Shown in pieces: positions 57,041 through 64,000 of a stretch of DNA of 64,000 nucleotides. Positions within the stretch are counted from its first letter, which is position 1. Each line of letters begins with the position of its first letter. A model generated the notes under the pieces. The model worked only from the letters and a program-made list of their open reading frames with translations, was not told the origin of the DNA and did no database searches. Position numbers and translations under genes: made by a program. This stretch comes from Flaveria trinervia (lineage: Eukaryota > Streptophyta > Magnoliopsida > Asterales > Asteraceae): positions 9,024,776 through 9,088,775 of the forward strand of contig CM046453.1 of the NCBI GenBank assembly GCA_025506515.1, given 5' to 3'.

Positions 57041-58842
57041 TATGTGATCATACATTACAAAGTGATCTGATCAATTCCTTAAATGACTAAGTGGGCTTTA
57101 TTTTTCTCGTTTTGTAACGATATTTGGTAGTTGAAACCAGGACACCACTTTTAATTACGGTTAATCTTGAGCATTATATGATTTTTGTTTCACTTTTGCT
57201 TGTGTTCTTGATCATTTTAGTGCTTTGTTGAATGATATTTAAAGAGATACATGCACAACAAACTTAAATTATCTTCTGCATATGGAACATTCTTAAATGT
57301 TTATAACATAAATAAAACCAATGTCCAACAACTACTAAACTTAGGTCATTTTCAGCATCTTATGATTTCTATTAGTGGTGGTCTATATTTGAATATTATT
57401 TGGAATGGTGCTTGTGTAGATTCAGTTAATGCAAATAGGCATGCATGAAATGATTTGTTAAAAGGCACTTGTTCTTAGTTATAATAATTCTATCCACCTA
57501 ATTAAACTAATCATTGGCGGTGGGATCTTATTGCATGCTCAAAACTTTGATTAAGCTCTGTGTGGATCTTTACTTATACTTCTATTTACTTATTATAAGA
57601 ACATTTAGTTTACGAAGCCCACATGAGATAACGGGTGATGTCAAAATGAATCTCAATGGATTCACCCTAAAACATCAAAAAGTAAGATTGAGAATCCAAA
57701 TTTACATGTAACATCATCACCAACGATTTGTTCATTGATATAATCAACAAAAATTGAAAAATACAATTGAAAAAGAATTTTTTTTATATAAAAACAGAAC
57801 ACTCTAGCTATCACGCAAAACCATTACATCTTTGTCCTTAATCTCAAGTTCTATCACAAATCATTAAGCCATATAGCTACATTCACTGCTTTATTTAAAA
57901 CTAGTGGTGTGCATGGTTGGTTTGGTTCGGTTTTGGCCTAAAACCGAAACCAAAAACGATATATCAGTTTTTAGGTTTTAAAACCGTTCGGTTTCTGTCT
58001 TTTCGGTTTTTAGTTTTCGGTTTTAACTTCGGTTTCGGTTCGGTTTTTTTTTTCGGTTTTACCATTTGTGCTTCAAGTTTTAGAAAAAAATTGTTTTAAA
58101 GTAATGAATTTAAGCCAAAAACATTGGTCTTACATTATTTTGTTGATCTCTAAATATAATTTATATATTTTTATAATTTATTTGACATTAAACTTAAATG
58201 CAATACATAAAATATAAGAACAATATATTTAATAAAACATTTTAGTCTATCAATTCAAATTAAAAAAATTAAATATTATTCTTGAAGCCTAAATATTTAA
58301 TTCTTTTTAGATAAGACAAGTTAAATAAGTAACTAATAGACTAATAAGTTTTATAAGTATATGATTACACCTCTAAATTTAAAAATGTTTTATTAAATAA
58401 TTCAAATTAAAAAAACTAAATATTATTCTTGAAGCCTAAATATTTAACTCTTTTTAGATAAGACAAGTTAAATAAGTAACTAATAGACTAATAAGTTTTA
58501 TAAGTATATGATTACACCTCTAAATTTATAAGTTTGATTATATGGTTTCGGTTCGATTTTTTCGGCTTTAGTTAGAAGCAAAACCAAAACCGAACCGAAA
58601 AATTCAGTTTTTAAAAAATCATTAAACCAAACCCTCCTTATGAACCAAACATTAGCCCAACTTTCCTAGCAGCACTCAAGAAACTAAAAATTCATATTAT
58701 CAACTTCAACATAATTTGTGAAGAATCTCTAATTTGTAGCTTGAAGTGTTAACCAATAAAACATATCACAGTTTTGCTTTAACCCATAAAGAAATAATGT
58801 AACATATTTATGTAAGAAGTTTGGTGAATTGGATTTTAATAA
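57041..58842. other. Intergenic DNA downstream of the CLE gene
   Basis: No gene. 57905-58070 is rich in GGTTCGGTTTT words and 58545-58620 in the complement, suggesting a decayed inverted-repeat element without clear ends. The 58253-58528 duplication lies between them. Confidence 0.45.
58253..58528. repeat. Tandem duplication, period 147 bp
   Basis: About 129 bp at 58253-58381 recurs at 58400-58528 with only a couple of differences (for example TTAATTCTTT versus TTAACTCTTT), so it is recent compared with its surroundings. Confidence 0.9.
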
Positions 58843-59245
58843 GGGGTGAATTTCTAAAATAATAATCAAGTTTTAAGATTGTTATAATCAGATCATTAAT
58901 AAAGTTTTTTTTCCATCAGATCACTTAAAAAATTTTTGTCTTAATCAGATCATTAAAATTTCAGGATTGTTCTAATTAGGTCATTCATAAGTTGCAAAAA
59001 ATTTATAAAAACTAAAATTTTAAATTATTTTAAAAATTATGATTTATTTAAAACAATTAAAAAATATGAGTGATCTGATTATAACACTTCTTAAACTTTA
59101 AATGATCTAATTGGAACAAACAAAATATTAATGACCCAATTGGAACACTTTTAAAACTTTAGTAATCTTATTAAAACAAATAAAAATATGAATGATCTAA
59201 CTGAAATACTATTAAAACTTGTTTACTATTCAATGTGATTTTCCC
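58843..59245. mobile_element. MULE-type MITE, 403 bp
   Basis: Perfect 9-bp duplications TTTTAATAA at 58834-58842 and 59246-59254. Ends GGGGTGAATTTCTAA and (inverted) GGGAAAATCACATTG converge on a shared AATCAAGTTTT / AAACAAGTTTT. The interior repeats GATC..AATTGGAACA phrases. Non-coding. Confidence 0.72.
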
Positions 59246-59481
59246 TTTTAATAATCCAAACTGTTAATTGACCGATAATAATTAATAGTATTAATTTGTG
59301 TGACGACCTTAAGGTTTGGCAAGCTAATATCTTAAAAATAGATCTATACTTATGTACAATATTAAGGGATCATAAAAATAAGTTTTATTTGACTAACTCT
59401 TTATAAATGTTATGTGTCTAATTGATTATGCATATATATGTGCATGCATGCATCCATGCATAAACATTTACGTATGCATGT

Positions 59482-59880
59482 CACTACTAGAAAAAAATAA
59501 AAAAATGCAACAGACATGGTTGTTACAAATTTGTCACAAAACTCGTTTTGCAACAAGTATACGACGAAACTTGTTTTGTTGCAAAAACCCTTGCAAATAT
59601 TTGCGACAAAGTTCTAACAAATTTTACAACAGGTTTGTAACAAGAATTTTGCGACAAAAAATAACAATATTCTGACATAATTTTGCAACAGATTTATGAC
59701 AACCAATTACAACAAGTTTGCGATAAAAATTTTACGACATAATTCTAACAATATTCTAACAAATATCTACAAAAAATATGCAACAAAAGAATTGAAATAT
59801 TATTTATGATTTTATTTTGCGACAAAGTTGCAACGACGTCTGTTTTTTGTTTTTGCAACAAACTTGCGATAAATAGTTGT
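59482..59880. repeat. CACTA terminal and subterminal repeat region
   Basis: Words such as TTGCGACAAA, TTGCAACAA and TTACAACAGG recur in both orientations about every 20-30 bp. Subterminal arrays of this kind are where TnpA-type proteins bind in En/Spm. Confidence 0.8.
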
Positions 59881-60032
59881 TATTAAAAAAATAATTTTAA
59901 AATATGAAATAATTATTTTTTAACCTGTTTAGAACCTAATACAATTCAAGTAAACCATATGACAATCTATATCCAATTACATAAATCCAAACAGATATTG
60001 TTTACATAATCCAAGAACTGAACTAAACTATT

Positions 60033-62403
60033 GTTGGTGATTGCTAGAGTTATTACTAAATTGTTTAAAAAAATAGATCATTTGTTGTCGCATCTCCTCA
60101 TGCATTTGTTGTTGCATTTCCTCTCGCATTTGTTGTTGCATCTCCTTCAACATGTTTTGTCTCATCTCATCAACTTGTTGTTGCATCTCATCTCGCATTT
60201 TTTGTCGAAACTACACGTACACATATAAAAGTAATTAAGCTAAGTCTGAACACAAACATATATACATACATGAACACCATATAAACAAAGTTTACATTAA
60301 TACCTTTATAAAAGTAAAAATAAAAACTCTAACTACGCTTTATCTAATTACTTATCTAAAGTTTCATATTATAATACATTGATTAAAAATAAAAAAAAAA
60401 ATAGGCTAAAGAAGGTAAACATTCATTGTTTGGGTATCCATACCATAGTTTATATGTTCCTACGTACAATTATCATATAATCATACTCCAAATTCTCATA
60501 TTACAATATACTAAATAAAAGTTAAAAAATTTAGGCCAAAGAATGTAAAAATTAAATGTATATCTATACCATAGTTTATATACTCTTACGTAAGTATATA
60601 ATCATAGTTCACTATACCAAGAATTTGAAATTGTGCTTACAAGTAATCAACCAAACCAAAATCAAGGGAAGTTTCATTATATAAAATGATGAAAAAATTC
60701 ATATATCAACATCCATAACCTAAAACCCAGCTCACATTCATAGCTAAATATAACAATAAAAGGTTATTTAAGTAAATTACCTCCTCCTGTGATTGTTGGA
60801 GTGTAGCTTGTGTTAGTCCGGATGTAGAAGATGTAGACGGTGTTCCGGTCACGACAAAATAAGGATCTGATGATTCTATCTCATACAACTCTCATCCCTC
60901 TCCCGTACTATCACGCCAACAATCAACATCACCCAATGGATGTTGATTTTGTCGGTACCATGTTTTTCAATCATCTTTCTACGGTACGTGTCCTATAAAT
61001 TGTCAAAACAATACGATGAAATATAATAAAAGTTAATACAATAATTATAACAATAATATAGATAACCAACATAAATTTCATCCGATCGAGCGGTACAAAA
61101 CTTCATCCCTTCCAAGTTTTCCTCAAATTGCCCTGCCCGATATAGCTTTTTTCACTCTTTATCTAGGTGCGTTTCTAGAAACAATTCACTCATTGTAACT
61201 GGCCGACCCAATTTCTTTCCCTATAATATAAAACATAAAGTGTGAAATATATGTTAATAATAAAAGCACACAATTACTATACTTTGTATATATAATTAGA
61301 TTACCAAGCGAATAAGGTGCTCGTCATATCCGATGGATCCACCGGCGTGTCTTGACGTAACATCAGAGGTATCGGCGCTATTCCTATTCTTACTTCCTTT
61401 TTCTGATGCTTTACCAAACTTGGAAGTGTTAAATACCACAAAGAGTAAAAGTATAATTATGATAATATAACTTAAAAAAATTATACAGAAGAACAATAAT
61501 ATATGTACTCGTGTACCTCACATAAAAGAACCCATAAATCACTATGCCATAATCGAGGTGGAAAATCATGCATGATGATGTAATTAAATTTATTAGGTGG
61601 TATAAAATGGCTGGCTTTCTTGGCTAAAGCTCTTGATTCTGCTTTTGCTCTAAACATGATGCCTCTATATAGATCAGATATTGCGTTGTTAAATCCTCCC
61701 TTAATGGTAAAGTCGTTGGCTCGATCCCATCCATAAATTTCCTTAAAGGTTGAGAGAACAATGGTTTATGAGTTGGATTGTTTAAAGTTAAAGTCTAATG
61801 ATGATTCTTATAGATTAATAATATATGGCAAGAAAAAAATAATTTTATTAAACCTTATATTTCTCAAACATGTTATTCTTTACGTCTTTGGGGACAAGTG
61901 AGTAACATGGCCAAGGCCCCTCAAGATGTTGTTCCAGTGTTTTTGTGATCGCCCTATGAGCCTTACTATTAACAAACCTATAATAATATATAAACAAATA
62001 AGTGTATTTATAAAAAATTAACAATACAAATTTGAATTTAAAATACATACTTCTTCCCAACCCATGTGATAGGAAGCCTTTGTGAGGTGTGATGGGTCAT
62101 ATAATCTGTATTCGAGCCACCATGGGAGGGATGACAAGTTGTGTCTGTGTCATGCTCGTCATCAAATTCCTCATGTCTCATAGATTGGGATCTATTATAT
62201 CCCTCAGATCCCTTCATATGTCGATATACCCCATCCATATCAGCCATAACATCACCATCACCTGCATGACTAGTACTGTCGCCATATCCACGGCCTAACA
62301 TCCCGCTTAGCCGAGGACTAGTCTCTGGATGACGCCCACGACCATGACTAGAAGGTGAAGCCCCATGAGGAGGTGGGACACGACCACGAGTACCTAACAT
62401 AAT
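60033..62403 (-). pseudogene. CACTA second gene, Ptta/En-Spm (transposase_24-like), multi-exon
   Basis: Read on the minus strand: exon 1 (from 62403) is G/H/S-rich and ends LPITWVGKK. The next (about 61981-61860) has VNSKAHRAITKTLEQHLEGPWPCYSL. Then come GWDRANDFTIKGGFNNAI and FPPRLWHSDLWVLLCE (about 61740-61510), KASEKGSKNRNSADTS and GGSIGYDEHL (61440-61310), ETHLDKE and YRAGQFEENLEGM (about 61180-61080), then SGLTQATLQQSQEE (about 60820-60780). A C-terminal coiled coil of MREEMQQQM repeats (about 60215-60033) closes it. Splice sites such as GAGGAG|GTAATT are plausible. Stops near 60893 and 61156 show decay. In En/Spm the second protein binds the subterminal repeats. Confidence 0.78.
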
Positions 62404-62445
62404 GTACCTCAATTTAAAAGAACATATAGATAATATAAGATTCAA

Positions 62446-64000
62446 TGTAAGGCCCCATCTCCGGGACGCTTACAGTTGGTCATTCATCGCACATAAAACA
62501 TTTAATTACATTTGTCTTAAGAAAATATTGCAGCGGAAACACTCAAAAATGACATCTCATTTCATTATAAAGACTTCTGCCAAATAATACATCATTATCT
62601 GGTTACAAAATACAAGTTTGCATTACATTACAAAAGCATTATAATTGGATGCCATCCCAAAAGAGCTGAGTAGCCTCGCAGTGCCATCCTCAGCAATCAC
62701 TACCTGCCAACTGGAAAAAACATATAAAAAGTCAGCGTTGTTGAGTGAGTTCTAGTTTTTATAATAAACATACTTTAGTTTCATTAAAACTTTTCATTAC
62801 AAGTGTATGTGATCATACATCATACGCACATACAGATAATATTATTATTATCTTCGTCATTCTTTCGTTCATACTTTCATTCGTTTGTTATAACTTTACT
62901 TATACACCGGATATCTCTCGTACCAATACCACATGCTACACCCCGAACAATTTAGCTACTGGGCCGAATTCAATAAATGAACAGCTGAGCGTATGCCACA
63001 ATACTAGAGGTAAGCGATAAAGGCACTACACGTTTGGTCGATCACAAAGAAGGACCCTGATATCCAATGCTTGCAAGACTTTTTTCATTCATTCATTAAT
63101 GCATGCATTCATCATCATGTTCCTCTTTCATTCATTCATTAATGCATGCATTCATCATCATGTTCCTCTTTCGTTATCTTTCACTTTACGTTACATAATA
63201 CTTCGTTCATTCATTATCATAACACGTAAAGTCATAGGAAAGATAAACATACATCATAATAAGGAACATAACATGCACAGTCATTACGTCATACATGGTA
63301 ACATCATACATACATGACATGCATCATGCAACATCATCATCATTATGCCCTACCTGCTCTCTAAGGCCATAACAATTATCTTACGTGCTCTTACGGAACC
63401 TTTATGTCAACACTTACATCTGCACTTCCCCCGAAAGTCAGAAGTCAAACTATACTTTCCTCGGGTGCAACAGCCCTATTCAGGTGTATGGACACCCTTT
63501 AGTCGCATGGCCTCCATGCGACTGAACACTATGCGAATGAACTAATGCGGATGAACACTCATGCGAATGAACACCCAATCGTGCGAATGGACAATGCGAA
63601 TGGACCTCATGCGAATAAAACTAATGCGGATGAGCACTTATGCGACTGGACCTCCAATCGTATAACCTCCATGTGACTGGCCTTTCACTCGTGCGAATGG
63701 ACCTTCAATCGTATGACCTCCATGGGACTGGCCTTTCACTCGTGCGAATGGACCTTCAATCGTATGACCTTCATGTGACTGGCCTTTCACTCGTGCGAAT
63801 GGACCTTCAATCGTGCGAATGGATCCCAATCGTGCGAATTATGATACACCATATATATATATATATGATACGGTAATACTCATAAGTAATTGTCTTAATT
63901 GTTCTACAGACACACGCACACACACATATACATATATATACATAAATGTATACACACATACATACTAGTCATACACATCCATATATATATATATATATAT
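62446..64000 (-). repeat. Gypsy LTR of the element A/C family, outer end beyond the window
   Basis: Begins TGTAAGGCCCC at 62446 and is collinear with LTR A (shared GCGGAAAC, GTCAGCGTT, CACGTAAAG and AAGGAACATAACAT blocks). CACTA DNA, not a primer site, lies directly to its left, so in minus orientation this is a 3' LTR or a solo LTR. The presumed duplication is TTCAA at 62441-62445. The CCTATAACGGTGCA array of LTR A is absent. Confidence 0.85.
63480..63840. repeat. Minisatellite of ATGCGAATGAAC / TCGTGCGAATGGACC type in the LTR
   Basis: Irregular 12-18 bp units at 63480-63640, then three near-identical 47-bp higher-order units at about 63640-63800 containing TCGTGCGAATGGACCTTCAA and CATGTGACTGGCC. 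It occupies the LTR position of the arrays at 3478-3915 and 17395-17900. Confidence 0.9.

Larger units (their letters stand above)
59482..64000 (-). mobile_element. CACTA (En/Spm) transposon, 3' end; interrupted by an LTR at 62446 and running off the window
   Basis: The terminus CACTACTAGAAAAA at 59482 is the CACTA-superfamily end. It is followed by about 400 bp of short subterminal repeats and a minus-strand gene of Ptta/En-Spm type. The other end and the main transposase lie beyond the right edge. The 3-bp duplication cannot be checked. Confidence 0.85.

Noticed and set aside
57917..58099. Phe/Gly-rich 60-codon frame
   Set aside because: Low-complexity translation of GGTTCGGTTTT repeats.
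60031..60228. Leu/His-rich plus-strand frame
   Set aside because: It is antisense to the MREEMQQQM coiled-coil exon of the CACTA gene.

Overview
This window is plant nuclear DNA built almost entirely from nested transposable elements. The plant-specific signals are Ty3/gypsy chromoviruses and Ty1/copia elements primed by initiator tRNA-Met, a Mutator-like element (MULE) with a PB1-like N-terminus, a CACTA element, tRNA-derived SINEs, MITEs and a CLE signalling-peptide gene. The style of the families (PB1-like MULE, the 'FW...' accessory protein, the gypsy gag types) resembles Asteraceae genomes. That placement is inference from remembered families, not a search.

Layout. 1-4555: 5' part of a minus-strand gypsy element (gag, protease, primer site, 2.5-kb LTR). 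4823-30030: one MULE that can be delimited exactly by about 195-bp terminal inverted repeats and a perfect 9-bp target duplication. Its own DNA is only about 4 kb; the rest is nested insertions: gypsy element B (5583-14075, minus), the 3' half of gypsy element C (14076-19081, plus) and an 8.3-kb non-autonomous LTR unit (20290-28601). A transposase gene starts at the right TIR and a small intact GRF zinc-finger gene starts at the left TIR, the convergent two-gene plan of maize MuDR. 31039-31275: a SINE. 31605-32330: a GC-rich repeated block. 33649-50261: a minus-strand Ty1/copia element of Maximus/SIRE type with a large accessory ORF after RNase H, carrying a solo copia LTR (39643-40457) and a composite gypsy LTR (45855-49266). 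50451-59245: mostly non-coding DNA with four MITEs that can be delimited, plus the one clear host gene, a CLE peptide gene at 56801-57040. 59482 to the end: the 3' end of a CACTA element with its second (Ptta/En-Spm type) gene, cut by a gypsy LTR from 62446.

Insertion order follows from reading-frame continuity. Removing element C restores an invariant transposase motif, and removing the 8.3-kb unit with one copy of its AATAT duplication restores the transposase frame. One large deletion at 5582/5583 explains together the loss of the transposase C-terminus, of the 5' half of element C and of most of the 3' LTR of element B.

Cross-cutting observations: (i) the non-autonomous unit and the copia element carry the same family of accessory protein, and in the former a predicted intron joins two ORFs; (ii) short GCG/CGCATG-type minisatellites recur in gypsy LTRs, TRIM/LARD-like LTRs and a MITE that are otherwise unrelated; (iii) most retrotransposon genes are pseudogenes, with CAG-to-TAG and TGG-to-TAG/TGA stops typical of decay of methylated DNA. 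No rRNA, tRNA gene, CRISPR or bacterial feature was seen.
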